Assembly (NCBI GenBank): GCA_036841525.1
Contig: DAITVZ010000003.1
Coordinates: forward strand, 62,001-126,000
Direction: 5' to 3'
DNA length: 64,000 nt
Source of the DNA: JAAYEA01 sp012689325
Lineage (GTDB): Bacteria; Chloroflexota; Anaerolineae; JAAYEA01
Both the position numbers and the translations under genes were made by a program. Below, piece after piece: positions 17,016 through 25,321 of the stretch. The number at the start of each line of letters is the position of its first letter. Within the stretch, counting starts at the first letter, position 1. A model generated the notes under the pieces. It was not told the DNA's origin, did not search any database, and saw nothing but the letters and a program-made list of their open reading frames with translations.

Positions 17016-18238
17016 TGCGGCGCTTACCGGCGATCATCAGCGTAGCGGCGCTGGCCTTGGCGCTGGGGCTGAGCGGCTGCAAGCAAGCCGCCTCCATCGT
17101 CAAGATCATCGCGACGCCCACCCAACCCGGCGAGGCCACGCGGACCCCCACGCCGACGCTGATGGTCATCCCGCCCACGGCCTCACTCACCCTGGCAGCG
17201 TCGGCGGCGGGCGAGCCCACCCCCTGGCGCATGACCGTGGTGGCCCGGGCGGCGGCCAACGTCCGCTCCGCGCCCAACGAGGAAGCGGCGGTGATCGGCT
17301 TGCTTCCCCCGGGCACGCAGGTAGATGTGCTCGAGTTCTCCAAGGACTGGTACAAGGTCCAGGCCAAGGGTCTGGACCTGCCCGGCTGGATGCATCAAAG
17401 CGTGCTGGCGGGCATCATCACTGCCGACCTGGCGCGCACGCCCAATGCCGGGGCGCGAACCCCGACGCCGGCGGCTTTCCCGCGCCAGATGGTCATCACC
17501 GCCAAGATCACGGCCAACGTCCGCGCCACCCCCGCCGATGACGGCAAGTTGCTGGCACAATTGCCGCGCGGCGCGACGGTGCAGGCGCTGGCCGTCTCCG
17601 GCGAATGGTACCGGATCAGCGCGGCGGACCTAGAGGGCGAGGGCTGGGTCCACGGCAGCGTGCTTGCCGAGCGCCTCGCCGCCGAGCTCCCGGTCTCGAC
17701 GCCGACCGCGGCGCCCCCGTCGCCGACGGCTCCGGCGGTCTCGGCCACGCCGGCCGCCCCCGTAGCCGGCACCCCCTGGCCGATGGTCATCACCGCCTGG
17801 GGCGAGGCCAACGTCCGGGCCAAGCCCGCCGACGATGGCGAAGTGCTGGCGCGCCTGCCGCGGGGCACGGCGGTGCAGGCGCTGGCCATCTCGGGCGAGT
17901 GGTACCAGATCAGGGCAGAGGCTTTCCAAGGAGAGGGCTGGGTCCACAAGAGCGTGCTCTCCGATAGCCCCGTCGCCGACGCGCCAACCGCGCCGCCGCC
18001 AACCGCCGTCGTCCCGCCCGGGACCGGCACGCCGTGGCTGATGTACGTCTCAGCGCAGGAGGAGGCCAACGTGCGCGCGGCCCCCGCGGACGAGGGCGAG
18101 ATCCTGGGCATCCTCCCTCGCGGCACGCGGGTCACGGTGCTCGAGGCCAGCGGCGAGTGGCTCAAGGTCCGCGCCGACGCGCTGGAACGGGAGGGCTGGG
18201 TCCATAGTAGCGTGCTCTCCGCCACGCCGGTAGAGTGA
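17015..18238 (+). CDS. Lipoprotein with four bacterial SH3 domains
   Basis: 407 residues; GTG start overlaps the symporter stop and follows GAGGGAG. A lipoprotein signal peptide ends LGLSGC with Cys22 as the lipidated residue. A Thr/Pro-rich tether follows (TPTQPGEATRTPTPTL). Four SH3b units then follow, each with a variant of ANVRxxPxDDGxxLxxLPRGTxVxxLxxSGEWYxI and ending EGWVHxSVL, separated by Pro/Ala/Thr linkers. SH3b domains often bind peptidoglycan, so this is a surface-anchored wall-associated protein. The repeats are close to one another and read as recent internal duplications. Its role next to a symporter is unknown. Confidence 0.9.
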   Translation: MRRLPAIISVAALALALGLSGCKQAASIVKIIATPTQPGEATRTPTPTLMVIPPTASLTLAASAAGEPTPWRMTVVARAAANVRSAPNEEAAVIGLLPPGTQVDVLEFSKDWYKVQAKGLDLPGWMHQSVLAGIITADLARTPNAGARTPTPAAFPRQMVITAKITANVRATPADDGKLLAQLPRGATVQALAVSGEWYRISAADLEGEGWVHGSVLAERLAAELPVSTPTAAPPSPTAPAVSATPAAPVAGTPWPMVITAWGEANVRAKPADDGEVLARLPRGTAVQALAISGEWYQIRAEAFQGEGWVHKSVLSDSPVADAPTAPPPTAVVPPGTGTPWLMYVSAQEEANVRAAPADEGEILGILPRGTRVTVLEASGEWLKVRADALEREGWVHSSVLSATPVE

Positions 18239-18258
18239 CGGGCAGAGGGGGAGGCCTG

Positions 18259-19266
18259 ATGCGATCGCGAGAACGGGTGATCCGTGCCATCGAGAGGACC
18301 GGGCCGGATCGCGTGCCCATCACCCATGTCACGCTCCCCGGCGCGTTCGTGCGCTATGGCACGGCGCTGGAGGCGCTCTACGGCCGCTATCCGGCCGACG
18401 TGGCCAACCTGGGCGCCGCCAGCGAGGGCGAGTTCGGCCCACGGATCGGCGTGCCCAGCCCGGATAGCTGGGGGGCGCTCTGGCTGCGCCACACCGACGA
18501 GCACAAGGGCCAGGTGGTGCACCATCCGCTGGCCGACTGGGCCGCGTTGCGCGACTTTCGGCCGCCGGACACGGCCAGCGACGCCATCATCGGCGCCCTG
18601 GAGGCGCGGCTGGCGGCCAACGCCGGGACCCGCTACGCGCTGGCCGATGGCGACACCCTCTGGCAACGGATGTTCTACCTGCACGGCTATCAGGCCACGC
18701 TGGAGGACCTCCTGCTAGAGCCGGAGCGGTGCGCGGCGCTGCGAGACATGATCCTCGCGGTCATGCGGCGGCGCGTGGAGCGGCTCCGCGCCCTCCCCGC
18801 GCTGGATGGGCTGCACTTTCGCGACGACTGGGGCACGCAAGAGGCGCTGATGATCCGACCGGCGCTCTGGCGCGCTTTCTTCAAGCCCGCCTATGCCCAG
18901 CTCTTTGCGCTGGTGCGCGACGCGGGCAAGCACGTCTGGTTCCACAGCGACGGGGTGATCGCCGAGATCATCCCCGACCTCATCGAGATCGGCGTGCAGG
19001 TGCTCAATCCGCAGGTGGGCGCCATGGGCCGCGACCGGGTGGCCGCGCTCTGCGGCGGGCAAGTCACCATCGAGGGGGACATCGACCGGCAACAGCTCCT
19101 CCCCCACGGCACGCCGGAGGAGGTGCGCGCCGCCGTCCGCGCCGACGTGGCGGCCTTTGGCCGCTTCCACGGCGGCTATATCGGGCGCGGCGAGATGGCT
19201 GGCGACGTGCCGCTGGCCAACCTGGAGGCGATGCTGGACGAGTTCACGCGCAGCGCAGGGGGATAG
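18259..19266 (+). CDS. Uroporphyrinogen decarboxylase-family protein, paralogue 1
   Basis: 335 residues; ATG at 18259 has AGGGGGAGG just upstream, preferred over an in-frame GTG at 18235. Starts MRSRERVIRAIERTGPDRVP, the typical opening of Uro-D superfamily proteins outside haem synthesis. The barrel signature WFHSDGVIAEIIPDLIEIG has H229-S-D231-G where the corrinoid methyltransferases MtaA/MtbA carry H-x-C. The zinc-binding Cys is therefore replaced by Asp. True HemE substrate residues at the N-terminus are absent, so haem synthesis is unlikely. Function unknown; such proteins commonly sit in sugar-degradation loci. A methyltransferase gene follows 4 nt downstream. Confidence 0.82.
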   Translation: MRSRERVIRAIERTGPDRVPITHVTLPGAFVRYGTALEALYGRYPADVANLGAASEGEFGPRIGVPSPDSWGALWLRHTDEHKGQVVHHPLADWAALRDFRPPDTASDAIIGALEARLAANAGTRYALADGDTLWQRMFYLHGYQATLEDLLLEPERCAALRDMILAVMRRRVERLRALPALDGLHFRDDWGTQEALMIRPALWRAFFKPAYAQLFALVRDAGKHVWFHSDGVIAEIIPDLIEIGVQVLNPQVGAMGRDRVAALCGGQVTIEGDIDRQQLLPHGTPEEVRAAVRADVAAFGRFHGGYIGRGEMAGDVPLANLEAMLDEFTRSAGG

Positions 19267-19270
19267 CATT

Positions 19271-20008
19271 ATGTTAACCGATATGCAGGACGCTTATGGC
19301 CACGCCATGCTCGACCACCTCCTCGGCGAGCCACAGAATGAGATCGTGGAGCGCGACGACGGCCTCTTTGATGTCGACATGGGTACGCCCTACTACTTTG
19401 CCGCGTTCCGGGAGTGGCCGTCTAGCGAGCGTGAGGCCATCGCTTTCGCGCGCGGTCGCGTCCTGGATGTGGGCTGCGGCGCCGGGCGCAACGCCCTTTA
19501 CCTCCAGGAGCAAGGCCACGAGGTGCTGGGCATCGACATCTCGCCCCTCGCCATCGAGGTCTGCAAGCGGCGCGGGCTCGCGCACGCCCAGATCATGTCG
19601 GTGACCCAGGTCTCGCCCAAGCTGGGGCTGTTTGACACCATCATCATGTTTGGCAATAATCTGGGCCTGTTGAGCAACGAGCGTCGCGCCAAGTGGCTGC
19701 TGCGCCGCTTCCACGGCATCACGACGCCGGGCGCGCGGATTCTGGGGGCATCCCGCGATCCCTATGCCACCACAGCCCCGGAGCACCTGGCTTACCACGC
19801 GCGGAACCGCGCGCGAGGCAGGATGCCCGGGCAAGTGCGGCTGAGGGTGCGCTACCGCCGTTATGTCAGCCCCTGGTTCGACTATCTGCTGCTCGCCAAA
19901 GAAGAGCTTGACCAACTGGTGCAGGGCACGGGCTGGCATATCGCCGCCGCTATCGACGGAGAGGGCGGCTCATACGTCGCCGTGCTCGAAAAGGAAACTG
20001 CCCTATAG
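19271..20008 (+). CDS. Class I SAM-dependent methyltransferase
   Basis: 245 residues. Motif I is VLDVGCGAGRNALYLQEQG near residues 65-83, followed by VLGIDISPLAIEVCKRRG. Motif II/III region DTIIMFGNNLGLL near residue 120 resembles small-molecule methyltransferases. The C-terminal part (RRYVSPWFDYLLLAKEELDQL) is conserved in that group. No substrate-specific motif was recognised. The ATG lies 4 nt after the Uro-D-like gene, suggesting co-transcription, with a poor ribosome binding site consistent with coupling. Confidence 0.82.
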   Translation: MLTDMQDAYGHAMLDHLLGEPQNEIVERDDGLFDVDMGTPYYFAAFREWPSSEREAIAFARGRVLDVGCGAGRNALYLQEQGHEVLGIDISPLAIEVCKRRGLAHAQIMSVTQVSPKLGLFDTIIMFGNNLGLLSNERRAKWLLRRFHGITTPGARILGASRDPYATTAPEHLAYHARNRARGRMPGQVRLRVRYRRYVSPWFDYLLLAKEELDQLVQGTGWHIAAAIDGEGGSYVAVLEKETAL

Positions 20009-20028
20009 GCAGGACTCGGGAGCGCCGC

Positions 20029-20553
20029 ATGCGCCACACGTCGGATGCGACCCACATCGATCATGTCGTCATCGCGATCCTTCGGCAGGAGGATCGGCTG
20101 GTGATGGTTCAATCGGGCCACCCCGACCAGGCCGCGTGGTTCATCCCGGGTGGCTTGGTCGAACCCGGCGAGCTGGTCACCGAGGCGCTGGTGCGCGAGG
20201 CGCGGGAAGAGACAGGCGCGCGGGTCGAGGCCATTGGGCCGCTCATCGGCCTCTCACAGATCGATCTCCCGGCCCAGGCTGCTCAGGTTCTGGTCTTTCT
20301 GTTCGAGGTCGCCGAGTGGCAAGGGACGCTCCAGCCTCAAGACCCCGATGGCGAGATCAGCGGCGTCGAGTTGGTCACTCGCGAGGAGGCCATCAGCCGG
20401 CTGCAACGCAACGGGGGCTGGCCGGGGGTTGGGGAGCCTCTGCTAGCGTATCTGCGCGGCGAGGCTGCTCCGGGAACGCTGTGGGTCTACCGAAAGGGGC
20501 CGGATGGGCAGCGCCTGGTGGCGTCCCTGTCGCCGGCCGTGGCCGCAAACTGA
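20029..20553 (+). CDS. Nudix hydrolase
   Basis: 174 residues. The Nudix box reads G-LVEPG-E-LVTEALV-REAREETGA (about residues 42-64), matching Gx5Ex7REUxEExGU exactly. The beta strand before it is HVVIAILRQEDRLVMVQSG. Such enzymes cleave nucleoside diphosphates linked to other groups; substrate cannot be told from the box. It follows the methyltransferase by 20 nt on the same strand. A C-terminal extension of about 40 residues beyond the domain is not recognised. Confidence 0.9.
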   Translation: MRHTSDATHIDHVVIAILRQEDRLVMVQSGHPDQAAWFIPGGLVEPGELVTEALVREAREETGARVEAIGPLIGLSQIDLPAQAAQVLVFLFEVAEWQGTLQPQDPDGEISGVELVTREEAISRLQRNGGWPGVGEPLLAYLRGEAAPGTLWVYRKGPDGQRLVASLSPAVAAN

Positions 20554-20601
20554 GTAATGGTCACCATCGCTGCTACTGAACTTCTGGTCTGAGGAGAAAG
20601 T

Positions 20602-21651
20602 ATGTCCAAGCTATCCGACCTTCGATCTCGGCTCTTCCAGGGCTGGGTCATTCCCGCCTGCCCCCTGGCGCTCACGCCGCAGCGCAAGCTGGACGAGCGC
20701 CACGAGCGCGCCCTGGTGCGCTATTACGCCGCCTCCGGCGCCGGCGGCCTCGCTGTCGGCGTGCACACCACCCAGTTCCCCATCCACGACCCGCAGGTGG
20801 GGCTCTACCGCCCGGTGCTCGAGCTGGCCGCGGAGACCATGCGCCAGGCCAACCCCGCCATGATCCAGGTGGCCGGGCTGGTGGGCGGCACAGCCCAGGC
20901 CGTCCGCGAGGCGCGGGTGGCGCTGGAGCTGGGCTACGACTGCGGGCTGATCAGCCTCTCGGCCTTCAAGCAGGCCAGCGTGGACGAGGCTATCGCCCAT
21001 TGCCGCGCCGTGGGCGAGGTGATCCCGCTCTTTGGCTTTTACCTGCAGCCGGCCGTGGGCGGTCGGCTCCTCCCTTACGACTTTTGGCGGCGCTTTGCCG
21101 GGCTCGAGAGCGTGGTGGCGATCAAGATGGCGCCGTTCAACCGCTACCAGACGCTGGACGTGGTGCGCGGCGTGGCTGAATCGGGCCGCGGCGGCGAGAT
21201 CGCTCTCTATACCGGCAACGACGACCACATCGTCGATGACCTGCTCACCACCTTCCGTTTCTCCAGCGACCCGGCCGCGCCCGAGCTGCGCATCGTGGGC
21301 GGGCTGCTAGGGCACTGGGCCGTCTGGACCAAGCGGGCGGTGGAGATCCTGGAGCGGTGCAAGGCCGCCAGCAGCCAGCCGGCCATCCCGGCGGAGCTGC
21401 TCACGCTGGGCGCGCAGGTCACGGATAGCAACGCGGCGCTCTTTGACGTGGCGAACAACTTTCGCGGGTGCATCGCCGGCATCCACGAGATCTTGGTGCG
21501 CCAGGGGTTGATGGAGGGGCGCTGGTGCCTGGACCCGCGCGAGGACATCTCGCCGGGCCAGATCGAAGAGATCAACCGCGTCTGCGCCGCCTACCCGCAC
21601 CTCACCGACGACGCGTTCGTGGCCGAACACCTGGAAGGGTGGCTGCGCTAG
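20602..21651 (+). CDS. DapA-superfamily aldolase/lyase
   Basis: 349 residues, longer than DapA (about 290). A TIM-barrel of the dihydrodipicolinate-synthase superfamily. GAGGLAVGVHTTQF near residue 46 replaces the GTTGE loop. The Schiff-base lysine is K175 in VVAIKMAPFNRYQ. A tyrosine at 147 (FGFYLQP) could be the proton relay. The absence of DapA lysine-pathway residues and the neighbours suggest cleavage of a 2-keto-3-deoxy sugar acid or a related compound. This would suit the product of the dehydratase at 7466, but the link is inference. ATG preceded by GAGGAG; a hairpin terminator follows the stop. Confidence 0.8.
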   Translation: MSKLSDLRSRLFQGWVIPACPLALTPQRKLDERHERALVRYYAASGAGGLAVGVHTTQFPIHDPQVGLYRPVLELAAETMRQANPAMIQVAGLVGGTAQAVREARVALELGYDCGLISLSAFKQASVDEAIAHCRAVGEVIPLFGFYLQPAVGGRLLPYDFWRRFAGLESVVAIKMAPFNRYQTLDVVRGVAESGRGGEIALYTGNDDHIVDDLLTTFRFSSDPAAPELRIVGGLLGHWAVWTKRAVEILERCKAASSQPAIPAELLTLGAQVTDSNAALFDVANNFRGCIAGIHEILVRQGLMEGRWCLDPREDISPGQIEEINRVCAAYPHLTDDAFVAEHLEGWLR

Positions 21652-21660
21652 AGCGAAAAC

Positions 21661-21694
21661 AGACCTCAAAGGTCTTTCGAGACCTTTGAGGTCT
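21661..21694. terminator. Bidirectional hairpin of the AGACCT..AGGTCT family (copy 1)
   Basis: A 15-bp perfect stem (21661-21675 with 21680-21694) closed by a TTCG loop, followed by TTGTTT on the plus strand. Each arm is itself almost palindromic (AGACCT, 3 nt, AGGTCT). It lies between convergent genes ending at 21651 and 21698. Related to the hairpin at 30677-30710. Confidence 0.75.
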
Positions 21695-21697
21695 TGT

Positions 21698-22531
21698 TTA
21701 CAGGTCTCGCCGCTCAAAGAGTCGCACCGCCAGCGCCAGCGCCACGACCATATAGACGACGGCATAGGCCACCATCGCCACGCTGGGCGCGCTGGCCGCG
21801 CCGAAGGGGCTGATCCCCAACTCGCGCAGGAAGGGCGGCTGCATCAGGTAAGCCGCCCGCTTCCACATCGCCTCGCTGGGCATGATCAGGCTGGTGACGA
21901 TGCCGATATTCACCGCCGCCTCGTTGCGCGTCAGCGCCCCGATCTGCTCGATCCATCCCGCGATGAAAGCCAGGCCATAGAGCATAAGGGCCACCACACC
22001 GTTGGCGATGGTGGAAAGGCGCGTCCCGCCCAGGATCGAAACGGTCAGCACCACCCAGCCCTGCAGCACCATGAGGGCCACTCCCCGCGCCAGGTCCGGC
22101 GGGCTGTAGCCGGAGATGAGCCGGACGATCAGCGTCAGGCCCAGGCTCATCAGCAGCACAAAGCCAGTGAGCATGATGCCGTAGCCTAACCACTTGCCGA
22201 CCACCACCTCCCAGCGCCGCAGCGGCTTGGTGACGACGGTGTGGATGGTCCCCGAAGCGATCTCGCCGGCGAGGGTATCCGCCGAGGTGAGCACCCCGAG
22301 CATGACAGTGAGAAAGGCGACCACGTACAGCCCCATGAGCAGCAGCGTGTTGCTGGTCTCGAATAGCTGCGTGCCGCCCGAGGACTCGAACCTGGTGATG
22401 TCTTTGTATACAAAGTAGAACGCGACGGCGTACAGCGCCATGAAGGCGACGCTCAGCGCCAGCACCAGCCACGTCAGCTTGCGCCGCCGAGCCTCCAGGA
22501 GCGTCAGCCATACGATGGTGAATACCTTCAT
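21698..22531 (-). CDS. ABC transporter permease (ABC-2 type)
   Basis: 277 residues with about six transmembrane segments (LVLALSVAFMALYAVAFYFV, LYVVAFLTVMLGVL and others). SADTLAGEIASGTIHTVVTKPLRRWEVVVGKWLG near residues 84-117 is the amphipathic region typical of ABC-2 exporters such as NosY/GldF-type subunits. The ATG overlaps the stop of the ATPase gene (ATGA), so the two form one exporter. Cargo unknown. The sigma/anti-sigma genes upstream on the same strand suggest the exporter is part of an envelope-stress or antibiotic-resistance response. Confidence 0.88.
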   Translation of the reverse strand: MKVFTIVWLTLLEARRRKLTWLVLALSVAFMALYAVAFYFVYKDITRFESSGGTQLFETSNTLLLMGLYVVAFLTVMLGVLTSADTLAGEIASGTIHTVVTKPLRRWEVVVGKWLGYGIMLTGFVLLMSLGLTLIVRLISGYSPPDLARGVALMVLQGWVVLTVSILGGTRLSTIANGVVALMLYGLAFIAGWIEQIGALTRNEAAVNIGIVTSLIMPSEAMWKRAAYLMQPPFLRELGISPFGAASAPSVAMVAYAVVYMVVALALAVRLFERRDL

Positions 22532-23433
22532 GACTCCTCCCGTATGGCCCGCATGAACAGCTCTTCCAGGGAGAGCCGCCGCGGCGAGAGTGCATAGAGC
22601 CGCGCCCCGCCCTCGGTCAGCCAGCGGGCGATCTCGGGCAGGCGATCCTCGTCCTCCACCGCCAGCGTCATGCGCTGCCCGTCGTCCTCGATGACCCGCG
22701 CCCAGCGCGAGAGCCCTGCCTTGAGCTCGGCGGTCAGGCCCCCGGCGCGCAGGTCCACCTCCACCGCGCTCCCGGTGAGCTCCTCCTGCGTGCCGATGCG
22801 CACCAGCTTGCCCTTCTTGATGATCGCCACGCGGTGGCAGGTGACCTCCACCTCGCTCAGCAGGTGCGAGTTGAGAAAGACGGTCACGCCCTCCCGGCTC
22901 AGCTCGCGGATCAGGTCGCGCACCTCGGAGCGCCCCACCGGGTCCAGCCCTGAGGTCGGCTCATCCAGAAAGACCAGCTCGGGCTCGTTCAGCAGCGCCT
23001 GGGCCAGCCCAATCCGCTGGGACATGCCCTTGGAAAAGGCCGCGATACGCCGGTCGGCGTCCCCTGCCAGCCCCACTCGCTCCAAGAGCTGTGGAATGCG
23101 CTGGCGCCGCCGCTCCGGCGGCATGCCATAGAGCTTGCCGTGCACCTCCAGCAGCCCCGCCGCCGTCAGCCAGGAGTGAAAGTTAAAGTGCTCCGGCAGG
23201 AAGCCGACCTTGACCATGGCGCGGGCGTCGCCGGGGGCATAGCCCAGCACCCGCGCCTCCCCGGAGGTCGGGCGCACCAGCCCCAGCAGCATTTTGACCG
23301 TGGTGGTCTTGCCCGCGCCGTTGGGCCCCAGGAAGCCAAAGACCTCCCCCCGCCCCACAGCAAGGCCGAGGCCGTCGACGGCGACGGTCTCGGCGTACAC
23401 CTTGCGCAGATCGGACGTCTCGATGACGTTCAT
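22528..23433 (-). CDS. ABC transporter ATP-binding protein
   Basis: 301 residues from ATG 23433 (AGGTGA upstream). Walker A GPNGAGKTTT near residue 40, signature FSKGMSQRIGLAQAL near 133, Walker B ELVFLDEPTSGLDP near 152, and H-loop NSHLL near 188. The D-loop and A-loop are typical of the NatA/GldA/NosF class. A C-terminal regulatory region of about 80 residues ends LEELFMRAIREES. It starts 3 nt after the anti-sigma stop and overlaps the permease, so the four genes sigma, anti-sigma, ATPase and permease form one unit. Confidence 0.93.
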   Translation of the reverse strand: MNVIETSDLRKVYAETVAVDGLGLAVGRGEVFGFLGPNGAGKTTTVKMLLGLVRPTSGEARVLGYAPGDARAMVKVGFLPEHFNFHSWLTAAGLLEVHGKLYGMPPERRRQRIPQLLERVGLAGDADRRIAAFSKGMSQRIGLAQALLNEPELVFLDEPTSGLDPVGRSEVRDLIRELSREGVTVFLNSHLLSEVEVTCHRVAIIKKGKLVRIGTQEELTGSAVEVDLRAGGLTAELKAGLSRWARVIEDDGQRMTLAVEDEDRLPEIARWLTEGGARLYALSPRRLSLEELFMRAIREES

Positions 23434-23435
23434 GC

Positions 23436-24590
23436 TCACCTGATCGAATCGGCGACGCGCAGCACTTCCCGAGCAGAGACGTTCTGGGCCTGCAGTGCGT
23501 AGACTAGGCCTTCCTTCTGCCACAGGAGAACCGCGTCAGGCGGACGGGAGCTATTCACCTGTTGCTCGACCATCAGCCCCGCCACACCCGACACCTCCAC
23601 CTCGTGGTAAGTGGCCTGGTTGGTCGGCAGCGGGATCACGAATGTGCTGGTCCAGTCGATGGCCTGCGCGAGCCGCCGCACATCCTCCTCGGGCAATCCC
23701 AGCGCCCGCAGCCCGGCCTCGCCGATGACCGCCGGATCCAACTCGCCGGGATAGATCACCGTCGGGCTGGGCATCTGCACCAGGCGCAGCATCCATGAGC
23801 CTGTGGCGGCCCGATACTCCTGATAGACCACGGCCCCGAAATCAGCGCTGAAGGGCAACTGACCCTCCGGCAGCTCCACGTCCTCGACGCCCAGCGCCTG
23901 GAGCATGCCCGAGGCGGTCGCCCCGTCCACGGTCATCTCGACCCGAGGGCCGGGCTCGACGGCCACCTCGCGCAGCGCCGGGTCTTTGGGCAGGTACTCG
24001 GGCGCAGCCACTGCAAACCCCGCCGCAGCCGAAGCTGCCGCGACGTCAGCCACCACCTGGTAAGGGCCTGGCTCGCGCACCACGGTCGGCTCGCCCAACA
24101 CGCCCGAGTCCAACAACCCTTCGGCCTGCTCCAGCCGCTCCAACGCCGCCTGGTCAACCGGGATCACGGCGAACTTGCGCACGCGAAAGACCCCCAGGAA
24201 CTCGGCGGCGGCCTCGCGCACCGGCCCGATGCTGAACAACCCGACCAAAAGCGCCAGCGCGACCAGGCCAATGGCCGCCGGCCTCCACTGTCGCGACACC
24301 TTCCTGCCGAACATCTCGAACCTCCCTCGCAGTGTCCCTGCGAACGCGGTGTCTTGGGCCTGGATCCGCCGCTGCAAGCGCGCCAATGCCACGTCCGTCC
24401 GAGAGCTTGGCAGGGGCTCGGAATCCAGCGCGGAAAGCCGCTCCTCCACCGCCAGGGCGCGCTGGCGCATTTCGCCCAGCGCCGCCTGGCATTCGGGACA
24501 GCGCGCCAGGTGGGCTTCCAGCGCCGCGCGCTGTGCCCCCTCCAGGTCGCCGTCCAGGTAGCTTTGCAGCCTTCCGCTATCGCATCTCAT
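23436..24590 (-). CDS. Zinc-finger anti-sigma factor with C-terminal DUF4367-like sensor
   Basis: 384 residues. The N-terminal anti-sigma domain is CDSGRLQSYLDGDLEGAQRA, followed by H-x3-C-x2-C in AHLARCPEC (about residues 27-36). A cytoplasmic linker follows, then one transmembrane helix (about 113-133, AAIGLVALALLVGLFSIGPV). The extracellular part of about 250 residues contains a beta-rich DUF4367-like domain (SGVAGLMVEQQVNSS, LLWQKEGLVYALQA). The ATG overlaps the sigma factor end by 14 nt. Expected to hold the sigma factor at the membrane until an envelope signal is received. Confidence 0.88.
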   Translation of the reverse strand: MRCDSGRLQSYLDGDLEGAQRAALEAHLARCPECQAALGEMRQRALAVEERLSALDSEPLPSSRTDVALARLQRRIQAQDTAFAGTLRGRFEMFGRKVSRQWRPAAIGLVALALLVGLFSIGPVREAAAEFLGVFRVRKFAVIPVDQAALERLEQAEGLLDSGVLGEPTVVREPGPYQVVADVAAASAAAGFAVAAPEYLPKDPALREVAVEPGPRVEMTVDGATASGMLQALGVEDVELPEGQLPFSADFGAVVYQEYRAATGSWMLRLVQMPSPTVIYPGELDPAVIGEAGLRALGLPEEDVRRLAQAIDWTSTFVIPLPTNQATYHEVEVSGVAGLMVEQQVNSSRPPDAVLLWQKEGLVYALQAQNVSAREVLRVADSIR

Positions 24591-25182
24591 GGTCCATTTC
24601 CTTCCCCGGTTCTGGGGCGAGGCGCCGATAGGCCCGCTCAAAGGCGGCCTGCGCCCGCGCCAGCAGCGTCCCCACCGAGCCAGCGGCCACGCCGAGCGCC
24701 GCGCCGATCTCGCGGTAGCTCAGGCCGGCGTGCCGCAAGAGCAGCAGTTGCGCCTGCCGCTCGGGCAGCGCCGCCAGCGCCCCGCGCACCGCCGCGCGCT
24801 CATCCTGGCGCAGCGTCGCTTCGGCCGGATCGCCGTCTTCCTCCTCCGCGGTGGTGGAGCCGGCGGCCCGCTGTTGGCGCCCTTCCCGGCGGCGCTCGTC
24901 GCGCAGAGCGTTATAGGCCAGATTCGTCGCCACCTTGTACAGCCATGCCCTCACGTTGTGCTCGCCTGCGGGGGCAAAGCGCTGGCGGTAGAGGCGCAGA
25001 AAGGCCTCCTGCGCCAGGTCCTCCGCCTCCTGCCGCGAGCCGACGATGCGACAGCAGTGGGCATAGATGGCCGGATAGTGGGCGCGAAACAGCCGCTCGA
25101 AACTGGCCTGCTCTCCTGACTCGCTGGCGATGCGCGGCCACGGGCTGCTCATCGCCTCCAGATCCTTCGCATTGGCTTGCAT
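24577..25182 (-). CDS. ECF-type RNA polymerase sigma factor
   Basis: 201 residues from ATG 25182; an ATG at 25152 is an alternative. Sigma region 2: FERLFRAHYPAIYAHCCRIV, then EAEDLAQEAFLRLYRQ and VRAWLYKVATNLAYNALRDE. Sigma region 4: LRQDERAAVRGALAALPERQ, then LLLLRHAGLSYREIGAALGV and SVGTLLARAQAAFERAYRRL. A low-complexity linker (GSTTAEEEDGDPAEA) joins them. Overlap with the anti-sigma gene supports the pairing. The promoter probably lies in or next to the assembly gap that starts 39 nt upstream, so autoregulation cannot be tested here. Confidence 0.93.
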   Translation of the reverse strand: MQANAKDLEAMSSPWPRIASESGEQASFERLFRAHYPAIYAHCCRIVGSRQEAEDLAQEAFLRLYRQRFAPAGEHNVRAWLYKVATNLAYNALRDERRREGRQQRAAGSTTAEEEDGDPAEATLRQDERAAVRGALAALPERQAQLLLLRHAGLSYREIGAALGVAAGSVGTLLARAQAAFERAYRRLAPEPGKEMDHEMR

Positions 25183-25221
25183 CTCGCTGATATAACACCG
25201 CGGGCACGCGATTTGTGACAG

Positions 25222-25321
25222 NNNNNNNNNNNNNNNNNNNNNNNNNNNNNNNNNNNNNNNNNNNNNNNNNNNNNNNNNNNNNNNNNNNNNNNNNNNNNNN
25301 NNNNNNNNNNNNNNNNNNNNN
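25222..25321. other. Assembly gap (100 N)
   Basis: 100 unknown bases that remove the end of the epimerase gene and probably the promoter of the sigma operon. The flanks do not overlap. Confidence 0.99.

Noticed and set aside
18259..19266. Haem biosynthesis gene hemE
   Set aside because: N-terminal residues of true uroporphyrinogen decarboxylase are missing and no other haem gene is nearby. The same applies to 29585 and 52419.
20602..21651. Lysine biosynthesis enzyme DapA
   Set aside because: The protein is about 60 residues too long, the GTTGE loop is changed and there are no lysine genes near.
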